The position numbers and the translations under genes are program-made. From Methylocapsa sp. D3K7 (GTDB lineage: Bacteria > Pseudomonadota > Alphaproteobacteria > Rhizobiales > Beijerinckiaceae), in contig NZ_CP123229.1 of the NCBI RefSeq assembly GCF_029855125.1, forward strand, positions 2,170,001 to 2,234,000: a DNA stretch of 64,000 bases, written 5' to 3'. This document shows, piece after piece, positions 47,336 through 57,066 of the stretch (position 1 is the first letter of the stretch; every line of letters starts with the position of its first letter). Under the pieces are notes generated by a model that ran no database searches, was not told where the DNA came from, and saw nothing but the letters and a program-made list of their open reading frames with translations.

Positions 47336-48439
47336 TCACGGCACTTTCAGCTCGTCGAGCGCCGGATAATCCGTGTAGCCTTCAGCACCGCCGCCATAAA
47401 AGCTTTCTTGCTTGGGCGTGTTCAGCGGCGCGTTCTTGCGCAGCCGTTCCACGAGATCGGGGTTGGCGATGAAGAGTTTACCGAAGGCGATCAAATCCGC
47501 CTGACCCTTTTGCAAGGTGTCGATCGCAAGATCGCGCGTATAGTCGTTGTTGGCGATATAGGCGCCAGCAAACGCCTTGCGCAGCCCCAAAAAATCGAAC
47601 GGCACATTGTCGCGCGGACCGCCGGTCGCCCCTTCGATGACATGGATATAGGCGAGTTTCCGGGCGCTCAACTGCGTGGCCAAATAGCCGAAGGTCGCCG
47701 CCGGCTTGTTGTCGATCGCATTGTTGGCCGGGCTCACCGGCGAGAGGCGGATGCCGACGCGGCTCTTGTCCCAAACGGTCAAAATCGCATCGGTCACTTC
47801 AAGCGCGAAACGGGCACGGTTCTCGATCGATTGGCCATAGCGATCGGTGCGCTGGTTCGTCCCATCCTTCAAGAATTGATCGATCAAATACCCGTTCGCG
47901 CCATGAATTTCGACACCGTCAAAGCCGGCCCGCTTGGCGTTCTCGGCCGCTTTCACGTAGTCGGCAATGATGCCGGGAATTTCCTCAAGACTCAGGGCGC
48001 GCGGCTCCGAGGTCTCCGCAAAGCCAGATTCGATGTAGGTTTTCGTGTTCGCGGCGATGGCCGAAGGTGCCACCGGCTTTGCCCCGCCCGGCTGCAAGGA
48101 GACATGCGACACCCGCCCGACATGCCAAAGCTGAATAAAAATTCTGCCGCCCGCGCTATGCACGGCATCCGTCACTTTCGTCCAGCCCGCGACCTGCGCC
48201 TCGGTGTAAATCCCCGGCGTCCAGATGTAACCCTGACCCTGTTGGGAAATTTGCGTGGCTTCCGAGATGATCAAACCGGCGCTCGCACGCTGCCGGTAAT
48301 AGCGGGCGTTGAGATCATTCGGCGCATCGGTGCCCTTGGTGGCCCGGTTGCGGGTCAAGGGCGCCATGACGAGGCGGTTGTTCAACACAAGGTCGCCGAG
48401 CTGAAAGGGCGAAAAAAGAATGCTGGCATCTCGCGTCAT
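47336..48439 (-). CDS. old yellow enzyme family alkene reductase
   Basis: A 367-residue FMN-dependent OYE/NemA-type reductase. Seen: MAPLTRNRA near the N-terminus (flavin binding), QLWHVGR, the substrate-binding HGANGYLIDQFL (about 183–194) and FGKLFIANPDLVERL near the C-terminus. It reduces activated C=C bonds or nitro groups using NAD(P)H, probably in detoxification. GGGGACC lies before ATG 48439. Confidence 0.93.
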   Translation of the reverse strand: MTRDASILFSPFQLGDLVLNNRLVMAPLTRNRATKGTDAPNDLNARYYRQRASAGLIISEATQISQQGQGYIWTPGIYTEAQVAGWTKVTDAVHSAGGRIFIQLWHVGRVSHVSLQPGGAKPVAPSAIAANTKTYIESGFAETSEPRALSLEEIPGIIADYVKAAENAKRAGFDGVEIHGANGYLIDQFLKDGTNQRTDRYGQSIENRARFALEVTDAILTVWDKSRVGIRLSPVSPANNAIDNKPAATFGYLATQLSARKLAYIHVIEGATGGPRDNVPFDFLGLRKAFAGAYIANNDYTRDLAIDTLQKGQADLIAFGKLFIANPDLVERLRKNAPLNTPKQESFYGGGAEGYTDYPALDELKVP

Positions 48440-48817
48440 CGCGCAGGTCCCCGCTGATGTGGAGTGAACACGGCGGGAAGGCGCCGCGTCCTCTTTATAT
48501 GTTAAGGACCGGCTGATTGTGCAGATGCGAACAAGGAAATTTGAACCGGCCGCCCGGCCTCAGTGAGGCCATAAATACGGCGCCGTGGGTGGCGGAGGAG
48601 CGGAGGGGTGACCATGCCAGCAAGGGCAGCGTGGATTCGGGGCCGGAGGCAGCGAGCATCTTTTTTGGATTTCGACTTCCATGCGGGCGATTTCGCCAAG
48701 TTCAAGCGCGCCCGTCATGAGGATCCCGTAAATCGCGGTAAGACTGATGCGGTGCCCCCCGGCAGCCTGCACATTCAGCCTCCTATCGGCACCCATAGCG
48801 CTAAGCTCCGTCAGTGG
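48440..48817. other. intergenic region with a possible decayed winged-helix fragment
   Basis: 378 bp without an intact gene. On the minus strand one frame from 48796 reads LTAIYGILMTGALELGEIAR and, after an A6 run near 48657–48662, another frame reads LAGMVTPPLLRHPRRRIYGL followed by TEAGR to a stop at 48502. Together they resemble a frameshifted winged-helix regulator, but the match is weak and no start with a ribosome-binding site is assured. Confidence 0.25.
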
Positions 48818-49150
48818 TCAGTGAGGCCTGGACTTTCCATCAAGATGGTGGGGTGATGCAAGCTCTTTGTATTCCTCAGCGGCCGTCCAGCGGCAAATTT
48901 CCTTGCCGTTCTGATCGACGAGCCGCACGGCCTCGGCGCTGACCTCCCGCGACACACCATCGACGAGGATCTGCTCGCGTTTGGGATGTTCAGCGCGGTA
49001 AAAGCTCCGGACTCCAACGTGGGCTAGACCACGGAAATAGTCAACATCCGGCTCGGGAGACCAGAACGGAAACCGTTCGAGAACCTCTGGACGCGCGCCG
49101 TGCGCGGGCCAGATATACTCGATAAAGCAGTTTCCAAGCGGGGATTGCAT
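48818..49150 (-). CDS. hypothetical protein
   Basis: A 110-residue soluble protein, MQSPLGNCFIEYIWPAHG at the start and a middle with YRAEHPKREQILVDGVSREV. ATG 49150 is preferred because GGGGGAGGA ends 6 nt before it; an ATG two codons upstream has no spacing. The alternating charged and hydrophobic stretches suggest a small beta-rich domain. Not recognised. Confidence 0.6.
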   Translation of the reverse strand: MQSPLGNCFIEYIWPAHGARPEVLERFPFWSPEPDVDYFRGLAHVGVRSFYRAEHPKREQILVDGVSREVSAEAVRLVDQNGKEICRWTAAEEYKELASPHHLDGKSRPH

Positions 49151-49379
49151 AGGCATTCCTCCCCCTTTCAAAGCCACGTAATCTTCGTGAGGGTAGAGTC
49201 AAGGGGGGAACAAAAATAATAATTTTAATGGCTAATCAGAGGGAAGAACGGTCGCGGCACAAATGCTAAGCCGCCGAATTGCGATTTCTGGCCACGCTGG
49301 TCATTGGAATTCAACGACCAGCTCAATGTTCTATCTCTAAAGGACCGCCTTCCGTAGGGCGCCGGCGGTCCGTGGAGCG

Positions 49380-49478
49380 CTATTTTGCGGGTTTAACCGA
49401 CGAGTAAATCAAATAGGTGACCAAGGAAGCAACCAAGGCTCCAGCACCCATCATGATATAGAGTGTATGCGGACCCAT
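49380..49478 (-). CDS. 32-residue single-helix membrane peptide (copy 1)
   Basis: A short gene: GGAGAATGAA before ATG 49478, 32 codons and TAG. The peptide begins MGPHTLYIMMGAGALVASLV, has one membrane helix (about 6–26) and a lysine-containing tail. It is clearly related to the 34-residue peptide at 49794–49898: both start MGPxxLYI, have GAxVASL in the helix and end in lysines. Conservation between copies, both with proper ribosome-binding sites, supports real expression. Function unknown; small subunits of respiratory enzymes look similar in size. Confidence 0.7.
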   Translation of the reverse strand: MGPHTLYIMMGAGALVASLVTYLIYSSVKPAK

Positions 49479-49598
49479 TTCATTCTCCATTCAATGGTTA
49501 CGATGGGATCGGATAGCACACAATGGAGCGAAGAACTGGTCAAAATTGCTCAAGTCTCTATGTGCAGCGGGATTCGAGCATCGGAGTTGGTCCGGATC

Positions 49599-49662
49599 AC
49601 CTTCAGCCGCCAGCAGACAAACTCCAGCTGATTTAGGGCCTTGTAACGTAGACGCGAGCCAG
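49599..49662 (-). pseudogene. decayed duplicate of the parB 3' end
   Basis: Read on the minus strand this segment encodes SRLRYKALNQLEFVCWRLK, nearly the same as the ParB C-terminus LRLRYKTLDQLEFVCRRLKG (bases 50051–50111). The copy continues past the ParB stop position and has no domain upstream, so it is a non-functional fragment. It lies between the two small membrane-peptide genes, giving the order parB–peptide–parB tail–peptide, as left by tandem duplication. Confidence 0.85.
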
Positions 49663-49720
49663 CTTTCTCTCAGCGATGATTTGGTGGAATACTTTGCACG
49701 CTCCGCCGGTGTCTCTTGGA

Positions 49721-49757
49721 CAAAATAAAAACGGGTATCGGCAAGCCGAGACCCGTT
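49721..49757 (-). terminator. intrinsic terminator after the parB–peptide unit
   Basis: On the minus strand AACGGGT and ACCCGTT form the outer stem, TCGGC and GCCGA the inner one, with single mismatches between (49730–49757), followed by TTTTTATTTT (49729–49721). It ends the rsmG–parA–parB–peptide transcript 37 bp after the second peptide stop. Confidence 0.92.
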
Positions 49758-49793
49758 GTGAAACAATAAAACCCAAAAAAGAGCGTCGAGAAA

Positions 49794-49898
49794 TTAGCTA
49801 ACTTTAGGTTTCTTGAAAATATTGTAGCCAATAAAAGCCGCCAAACTCGCGACAATGGCTCCGGCTGCGTAGATAATATATAAGCTATTTGGGCCCAT
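49794..49898 (-). CDS. 34-residue single-helix membrane peptide (copy 2)
   Basis: AAGGA lies 8 nt before ATG 49898; 34 codons end at TAA. The peptide starts MGPNSLYIIYAAGAIVASLA, has one membrane helix (about 5–25) and a basic FKKPKVS tail, so the C-terminus is probably cytoplasmic. Paralogue of the gene at 49380–49478. It follows parB by 146 bp on the same strand and is closed by a terminator, so it may be the last gene of the partition operon or have its own promoter in the AT-rich gap. Confidence 0.75.
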   Translation of the reverse strand: MGPNSLYIIYAAGAIVASLAAFIGYNIFKKPKVS

Positions 49899-50044
49899 GG
49901 ATTTTTCCTTTCAGTTTTTTATTTAGTCTCGAAGGTTTGCTAGCAGACAATTAACAAAAGACCTAGCGTTAAATGGTCGCAGTTTAAAAGACTTACCGAA
50001 AGGCACCGGCGGAAAGGCTTCAGCGCGGCGACCCTGGCAGCGCA

Positions 50045-50947
50045 TTATCCCTTCAGCCTCCGGCAGACAAACTCCAACTGATCCAAGGTCTTGTAACGCA
50101 GGCGCAATTCGCCAGCCTCGGTGGCGCTCTGAGCTATGATCGCCTCAATCCCCAGCGCGTCTTTCAGGCTCTTTTCCAGGGCCCGTGTATCGGCCGGCTT
50201 TTCCTCAGGCTCGCGTTTGCGCGGTCCCTGGCCCTTGGCGCGGACGGGTTCCGGCGCCGGCTCCAGCATTTGCTCGACGTCGCGGACAGATAAATTTTGC
50301 GCAATTATCTTGTCTGCTAGCAAATCGGGCTCTTGGGATGTCAAGAGCAAGCGCGCATGACCCGCCGAAAGCTTGCCTTCCCGCAGCAGGATTTTCACAC
50401 GGTCGGGAAGCCTCAAGAGCCGCAGGCTGTTGGCGACATGGCTGCGGCTCTTGCCGATGATTTTGGCGAGATCCGTCTGACTATAATTGAACTCGTCGAG
50501 AAGCTGCTCATAGCCCGCCGCTTCCTCGAGCGGGTCGAGGTCGGTGCGCTGGACGTTTTCAATGATCGCCAGCGCCAGCGCCTCGCGGTCGTCCGCCTCG
50601 ACGCTGTGGATCGGCACCTCATGCAAACCGGCGCGCTGCGCCGCCCGCCAGCGGCGTTCTCCGGCGATGATTTCGAACATGCCCGCTTGACCGGCCGCCG
50701 GCCGCGCGAGAATTGGCTGGATAATCCCCTTTTCCTTGATGGATGCCGTTAGCTCCGCGAGTTCCTCCTCGCCAAATTGCCGGCGCGGATTGCGCGGATT
50801 GGGGCGGAGAAATTCGATCGGCAATTTTTTGGGCGCGCGGGAGGCTCCCATCCCACTTTCGGCTTGCGTCTCGGCGCCGCCGAGAAGCGCGGCGAGCCCT
50901 CGCCCGAGCCGCGGCCGTGCCTCTTCGGCCGGTTTGTTTGCTTTCAT
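50045..50947 (-). CDS. parB: chromosome partitioning protein ParB
   Basis: A 300-residue ParB/Spo0J protein. RLGRGLAALLGG (about 13–24) is the start motif contacting ParA; the CTPase/nuclease-like domain contains GERRWRAAQRAGL (GERRxRA, about 93–105); the helix-turn-helix for parS is around YSQTDLAKIIGKSRSHVANS; and a C-terminal dimerisation domain ends the chain. It binds the two parS sites found at 54457 and 54740. It follows parA by 54 bp. Confidence 0.97.
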   Translation of the reverse strand: MKANKPAEEARPRLGRGLAALLGGAETQAESGMGASRAPKKLPIEFLRPNPRNPRRQFGEEELAELTASIKEKGIIQPILARPAAGQAGMFEIIAGERRWRAAQRAGLHEVPIHSVEADDREALALAIIENVQRTDLDPLEEAAGYEQLLDEFNYSQTDLAKIIGKSRSHVANSLRLLRLPDRVKILLREGKLSAGHARLLLTSQEPDLLADKIIAQNLSVRDVEQMLEPAPEPVRAKGQGPRKREPEEKPADTRALEKSLKDALGIEAIIAQSATEAGELRLRYKTLDQLEFVCRRLKG

Positions 50948-51001
50948 TCTAGGTTTTCCAATCTCGGCACGTTTTTGTTACATCACGCATCCGCCTCGGG
51001 A

Positions 51002-51820
51002 TCAGGCCGCGCGTTGCTGACGCTCGCGCTGAATAACCTCCGAGGCCAATTTCAAATAGGCCTGGCTGCCGCTACATTTAAGGTCATAGAGCAGCACCGG
51101 CTTCCCATGCGATGGCGCTTCGGACACCCGGACATTGCGCGGAATGACCGTTTCATAGACCTTGTCGCCCATGAACCCCCGCACATCGGCCACGACCTGC
51201 ACGGCGAGCGAGTTGCGTTGATCGAACATGGTCAGAACGATCCCGTGGATGGTCAGTCCAGGATTTAGCGTGTTCTTGACTTGTTCCACGGTGCTGAGAA
51301 GCTGCGATAAGCCTTCCAGCGCGAAAAACTCGCATTGCAGCGGGACCACCACGCTATCGGCGGCCGCCATCGCGTTCATGGTCAGCAAATTGAGGGACGG
51401 CGGGCAATCGACCAGCACATAGGTCAAGCGCTCTTCAATGGGTCCGCCGCGCTGCTCTTCCGCCAGCGATGTCAGGGCTTTCTTGAGACAAAAAGCGCGG
51501 TCTGGCCGTGCCGCGATCTCAAGTTCGAGACCGACGAGATCAATCGTCGAGGGAGCGATGAACAAACGAGGAACACCCGTTTCGCGGAGGACGGCCGCGA
51601 GCGACTGTTCCCCGGTCAAGACATCATAGGTCGAGAATTCACGCTCGGCACGCCCAATCCCGAGGCCGGTGGAGGCATTGCCCTGCGGATCGAGATCAAT
51701 GATGAGAACCCGCTCGCCCATCGCGGCGAGCGCCGTGCCGAGGTTGATCGCGGTCGTCGTCTTGCCAACGCCGCCCTTTTGATTGGCAAGCACGAGCACG
51801 CGCATCTCGGCGGCCGCCAC
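51002..51820 (-). CDS. parA: chromosome partitioning ATPase ParA
   Basis: A 272-residue ParA/Soj ATPase driving origin segregation. The deviant Walker A KGGVGKTTTA and the switch LVDCPPSLNLLTMNA are clear. The start is taken as GTG 51820, with AGGAG 6 nt upstream; ATG 51805 is the other choice, but lacks a good ribosome-binding site. Upstream sequence to 51958 overlaps the rsmG 3' end and is not family-like. Confidence 0.96.
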   Translation of the reverse strand: MAAAEMRVLVLANQKGGVGKTTTAINLGTALAAMGERVLIIDLDPQGNASTGLGIGRAEREFSTYDVLTGEQSLAAVLRETGVPRLFIAPSTIDLVGLELEIAARPDRAFCLKKALTSLAEEQRGGPIEERLTYVLVDCPPSLNLLTMNAMAAADSVVVPLQCEFFALEGLSQLLSTVEQVKNTLNPGLTIHGIVLTMFDQRNSLAVQVVADVRGFMGDKVYETVIPRNVRVSEAPSHGKPVLLYDLKCSGSQAYLKLASEVIQRERQQRAA

Positions 51821-51912
51821 ATCGCTCTCCTCGACAACGTCTAAGGTATTGAATCTACGAGCTTTAAAGCGGAAATCGGTAGCCAAGACAGATCCATCCA
51901 AACCGCAGCGAT

Positions 51913-52560
51913 TCAGCTCTCGCTCCGCTGGACCAGCACCAAGCGCGCCGTCGCGCATGTTTGGCTTTGCATGGTCGTGATAAAATATTTACCGGCCGTT
52001 AACGAGTCGGTCAATTCACTCTCGAATTGTTTCCCCTTGGAAAAAACCCCCGTCGCGCCATTTTCGATGAATTTTTTTGCGTGGCTCAGAAGGACGTCCA
52101 TCGGCGCCAAGGCGCGGGCACTGACCGCGTCGATGGGCTCGTCGAAAGCCGGCAGAATCGTTTCGAGTCTGCCGCAATGAAGGATGGCAGGCGCCGATGT
52201 CTCGCGGATGACGGTTTGCAGAAAGGCGCATTTGCGGCGGTCCGACTCGATGAGATGCACGCGCGCCTCCGCGTTCCCCGCATATTTGATCGCCGTGACG
52301 AGCCCCGGAAATCCGGCGCCCGAGCCAAAATCCAGCCAGCGACGCGCTTCCGGCACCGCATTCGACACCTGCAGGGAATCGGCGAAATGCCGGACCCACA
52401 TGTCGGCGAGGGTGGAGGGCCCCACCAAATTGAGCGACTTCTGCCATTTTTCGAGGAGATTTGCGTAGATGTGCAAGCGCCGCAGAGTCTCGTCCGGCAG
52501 CTGGGCCAAGAGCGGATGGGCGAAGCGGATGGACGCGTGAGCGGGAGAGCTCTTTGGCAA
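51913..52560 (-). CDS. rsmG: 16S rRNA (guanine-N7)-methyltransferase RsmG
   Basis: A 215-residue SAM-dependent methyltransferase (GidB) modifying G527 of 16S rRNA. The SAM motif LDFGSGAGFPGLV is at about 76–88, and SARALAPM and FSKGKQFESE are typical. No ATG fits; TTG 52560 is used and lies 3 bp after the mnmG stop, which indicates translational coupling. Confidence 0.93.
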   Translation of the reverse strand: MPKSSPAHASIRFAHPLLAQLPDETLRRLHIYANLLEKWQKSLNLVGPSTLADMWVRHFADSLQVSNAVPEARRWLDFGSGAGFPGLVTAIKYAGNAEARVHLIESDRRKCAFLQTVIRETSAPAILHCGRLETILPAFDEPIDAVSARALAPMDVLLSHAKKFIENGATGVFSKGKQFESELTDSLTAGKYFITTMQSQTCATARLVLVQRSES

Positions 52561-52563
52561 GGA

Positions 52564-54432
<1,869 letters not shown>

Positions 54433-54447
54433 CTATTTTAGAACCTG

Positions 54448-54477
54448 TCTAAAAACGTTTCACGTGAAACACTTTGG
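54448..54477. promoter_or_regulatory. parS centromere site 1
   Basis: GTTTCACGTGAAAC (54457–54470) is a perfect palindrome matching the core of the ParB-binding consensus TGTTTCACGTGAAACA (15 of 16 bases over the full site). It is preceded by the hairpin TTTTAGA-ACCTG-TCTAAAA and lies between mnmG and the small membrane gene. The 30 bp 54448–54477 recur exactly at 54731–54760. Confidence 0.93.
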
Positions 54478-54485
54478 CACTCGGC

Positions 54486-54704
54486 TCAATGCAAAGCCAC
54501 GCGCCGCCAGCGCCGAAGGGCGACCAAAGTCCATACACCTTCGACCAGTCCAAACGGCCACGCGCCTTGCAAAAAGCCATAGGCCGAACCCAACGCGCAG
54601 GATCCGGCAAAAGCAAGAATGAACCAAGGACTTCGCTGTTCAAAAGCATAGGTAACGAGCATGGCGGTCACGGCGAGGAGGCCGAAGAGGGTCAGTCTGT
54701 CCAC
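54486..54704 (-). CDS. small two-helix membrane protein
   Basis: A 72-residue protein with two membrane helices (about 5–20 and 27–45) and an Arg-rich C-terminus (RRWRRVALH). It sits between mnmE and mnmG and between the two parS sites on the same strand as both. No family is recognised, but codon use, clear helices and position suggest a real gene. Confidence 0.65.
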   Translation of the reverse strand: MDRLTLFGLLAVTAMLVTYAFEQRSPWFILAFAGSCALGSAYGFLQGAWPFGLVEGVWTLVALRRWRRVALH

Positions 54705-54730
54705 GGATCGTCCGACTTGTTTAGAGCTTT

Positions 54731-54760
54731 TCTAAAAACGTTTCACGTGAAACACTTTGG
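54731..54760. promoter_or_regulatory. parS centromere site 2
   Basis: Second copy of GTTTCACGTGAAAC (54740–54753), inside a 30-bp segment identical to 54448–54477 and likewise preceded by a small hairpin, TTTAGA-GCTTT-TCTAAA. It lies 14 bp after the mnmE stop codon. Two sites 283 bp apart would let ParB spread over the mnmE–parB cluster. Confidence 0.93.
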
Positions 54761-54766
54761 GCGCTC

Positions 54767-56083
54767 TTACTTCCCGATGCAAAAGCGCGAAAAGATTTCG
54801 CCCAAAATATCTTCCACGTCCACCACGCCGGTTAGTCTTTGCAACGAGAACATCGCCGCGCGCAAGTCCTCCGCCAGCAATTCCGCCGGGGCCTCGGGAT
54901 TGTCCAAGATCCGCGCCAGAGCGGATGCCGCAGCCTCGAAGCTTTTGCGGTGGCGTTCGCGCGCGATCAAGCCCGTATGGCCGCCGCCCACCGCGTCACG
55001 GGCGAAATCTTCCATCCTCTTGATGAGCACATCGATATTTTCGCCGGTTTCGGCGCTGATGCAGAGATCTTGACATAAGCTTTGCTTTTTTCCCTCCGGG
55101 ACAAGATCGCTCTTGGTGAAGACGGGCCAGACCTCGCCGCCTGTCACACCGGACGGCACGGGGTCCCGAGCCTCGGAGAGCCACAGAACGAGATCGGCGG
55201 CCTGGGCTTTTTCCCGGGCCCGGAGAATGCCGATTTGCTCGGCTGCATCCGTGCTTTCCCGCAGGCCCGCCGTGTCGATCAAAGTCACCGGGCAGCCGCC
55301 GAGATCAAAATGTAATTCTATTATATCACGTGTAGTCCCCGCAAAGGGCGTGACGATCGCCACGTCGCGATGGGCGAGCGCATTGACCAGCGTCGATTTC
55401 CCGGCATTGGGCGGCCCGGCGATGACGATGGTGACGCCCTCCCGTAGCCGCTCCCCAGCGCGGGCCGTCGCGAGTTCCGCTTTCAGACCGGCAAGCACGG
55501 GCGTGAGGATTTCACAGACGCGGCGGCCGGACGCGCCCGGCACATCTTCCTCCTCGGGGAAATCAATCTCGGCCGCGAGGAGCGCCGATGCCTCAAGCAG
55601 TGCGCCCCGCCAGATCGCGGCCTGGCGTCCAAGCACGCCGTCCGACTGGCGCAAGGCGGCGCGGCGCTGCCACTCGGTTTCGGCGTCGATGAGATCGGCG
55701 AGCCCTTCGACCTCCGCCAAGTCCATTTTGCCGTTGATGAGCGCGCGGCGGGTGAATTCCCCCGGCTCGGCGGGCCGCGCGCCGCTGCCGCCCAGCGCCT
55801 TGACCATCGCGGCAACCACGGCGCGGCCGCCATGACAAAAGAATTCCGCATAGTCCTCGCCGGTAAAACTCTTTGGCGCGGGGAAAAAAGTTACGAGCCC
55901 TTTGTCGATGGCGTCACCTGTGGCGGGATCGCGGAAGGTTGCGAGCGCGGCGGAGCGGGGGGCGGGCAGTTTGCCGGCAATGCTTTCGACAATGACCCGC
56001 GTCGCCGGACCCGAGAGACGCAGAACCGTGATCGCGGCGCGCCCCGCGCCCGAGGCGATGGCAAAGATCGTGTCGTGATCCAT
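54767..56083 (-). CDS. mnmE: tRNA modification GTPase MnmE
   Basis: A 438-residue TrmE/MnmE GTPase, partner of MnmG. An N-terminal tetrahydrofolate-binding domain (DTIFAIASGAGRAAITVLRL), helical domain, an inserted G domain with GPPNAGKSTLVNAL (about 220–233) and FAGTTRD, and the C-terminal FCIGK whose cysteine is catalytically important are all visible. It starts the tRNA-modification cluster. Confidence 0.97.
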   Translation of the reverse strand: MDHDTIFAIASGAGRAAITVLRLSGPATRVIVESIAGKLPAPRSAALATFRDPATGDAIDKGLVTFFPAPKSFTGEDYAEFFCHGGRAVVAAMVKALGGSGARPAEPGEFTRRALINGKMDLAEVEGLADLIDAETEWQRRAALRQSDGVLGRQAAIWRGALLEASALLAAEIDFPEEEDVPGASGRRVCEILTPVLAGLKAELATARAGERLREGVTIVIAGPPNAGKSTLVNALAHRDVAIVTPFAGTTRDIIELHFDLGGCPVTLIDTAGLRESTDAAEQIGILRAREKAQAADLVLWLSEARDPVPSGVTGGEVWPVFTKSDLVPEGKKQSLCQDLCISAETGENIDVLIKRMEDFARDAVGGGHTGLIARERHRKSFEAAASALARILDNPEAPAELLAEDLRAAMFSLQRLTGVVDVEDILGEIFSRFCIGK

Positions 56084-56185
56084 CGGTTATCTATATTTAC
56101 TTTTTTGTCTAAAGACATGGTGTTAACGATTGTATCGGCTCAAACGATGTGGCCATATTGGGGATTGAATCAAGCGGAGGAAAAT

Positions 56186-56383
56186 ATGGCGCATGAGCTG
56201 AATAAATTGCTTGAAGCTGCCAAACGCATCATTCCTTCGAATGAGCAGCGCGAGGAGCAAAGGCGCAGCTTTGCCTATGGCAACACGGCAATCGAGAACG
56301 ATCTGATTACGCGCGAGATGATTGACGCGGAGGCGGAACGGCTCGACCAGGAAAAGCATGAGCGATCAGCCAAACCGGCGTAA
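56186..56383 (+). CDS. VbhA-like Fic antitoxin
   Basis: A 65-residue acidic helical protein; GGAGG precedes ATG 56186. It contains NTAIEN (about 33–38), which resembles the Fic-inhibitory motif (S/T)xxxE(G/N) except that Asn takes the first position. It overlaps the Fic gene by 26 bp, the usual layout of a class I antitoxin such as VbhA. It should block the ATP site of the toxin. Confidence 0.8.
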   Translation: MAHELNKLLEAAKRIIPSNEQREEQRRSFAYGNTAIENDLITREMIDAEAERLDQEKHERSAKPA

Positions 56384-57020
56384 CACACGTGCGCTTGAAC
56401 CGGCGCTTATCACTGACCCAATCGAGCTTGCGAAGGCGGAGGCGCGCAACGGCCTCAAGCAATATGACGCAGGCGTGCAAGCAGCTCAAACTGCCATCGA
56501 ACGAGGTGGCTTCAAGCTGCGGCCATCCTTGATATGTTCGCTGCACCGGGAAGCGCTTGATGGCTTGAGTTCATATGCCGGAATTTTTAGGCCGGGCGGG
56601 GTAGAAATTGGAAAGAGCAAGCACGAGCCCCCTCCAGCGCATCTTGTGCCCGAACTTGTCGAGAATCTATGCGATTATGTGAATAACAATTGGGAGCGGA
56701 GTACCGCGCTTCACCTTGCCGCTTATGTCATGTGGCGGTTGAACTGGATACACCCATTCGCTGATGGCAATGGCAGAACGTCGAGGACGGTTTCCGATGT
56801 CGTTCTTTCCATTCGAGCCGGATATGTCCCGAGCGGGTCGCCGTCGATACCCGATCAAATCGTCAAAAATCGCACGCCGTACTTTGAGGCGCTCGAAGCC
56901 GCCGACGAGGCATGGAAACAGAACATCCTCGACTTAAGCAAGATGGAAAGTTTCTTGGAAACGCTGCTCGCACGTCAATTGAGGGCTTTTTTCGAGAGCG
57001 TTGGCGGCAAACTGCCGTAA
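56358..57020 (+). CDS. Fic-domain protein adenylyltransferase (toxin)
   Basis: A 220-residue Fic protein. The active-site loop HPFADGNGRTSR (about 132–143) agrees with HPFx(D/E)GNGR, so the enzyme should be able to transfer AMP to a target. No own inhibitory motif is obvious at its N-terminus, consistent with a separate antitoxin (upstream gene). ATG 56358 follows AGGAAA. Target unknown; known class I toxins modify topoisomerase subunits. Confidence 0.9.
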   Translation: MSDQPNRRNTRALEPALITDPIELAKAEARNGLKQYDAGVQAAQTAIERGGFKLRPSLICSLHREALDGLSSYAGIFRPGGVEIGKSKHEPPPAHLVPELVENLCDYVNNNWERSTALHLAAYVMWRLNWIHPFADGNGRTSRTVSDVVLSIRAGYVPSGSPSIPDQIVKNRTPYFEALEAADEAWKQNILDLSKMESFLETLLARQLRAFFESVGGKLP

Positions 57021-57066
57021 GACCTTTGATAGTCCTTTGGCGGGTGGGAGAGGACCGGTTGCCGGT

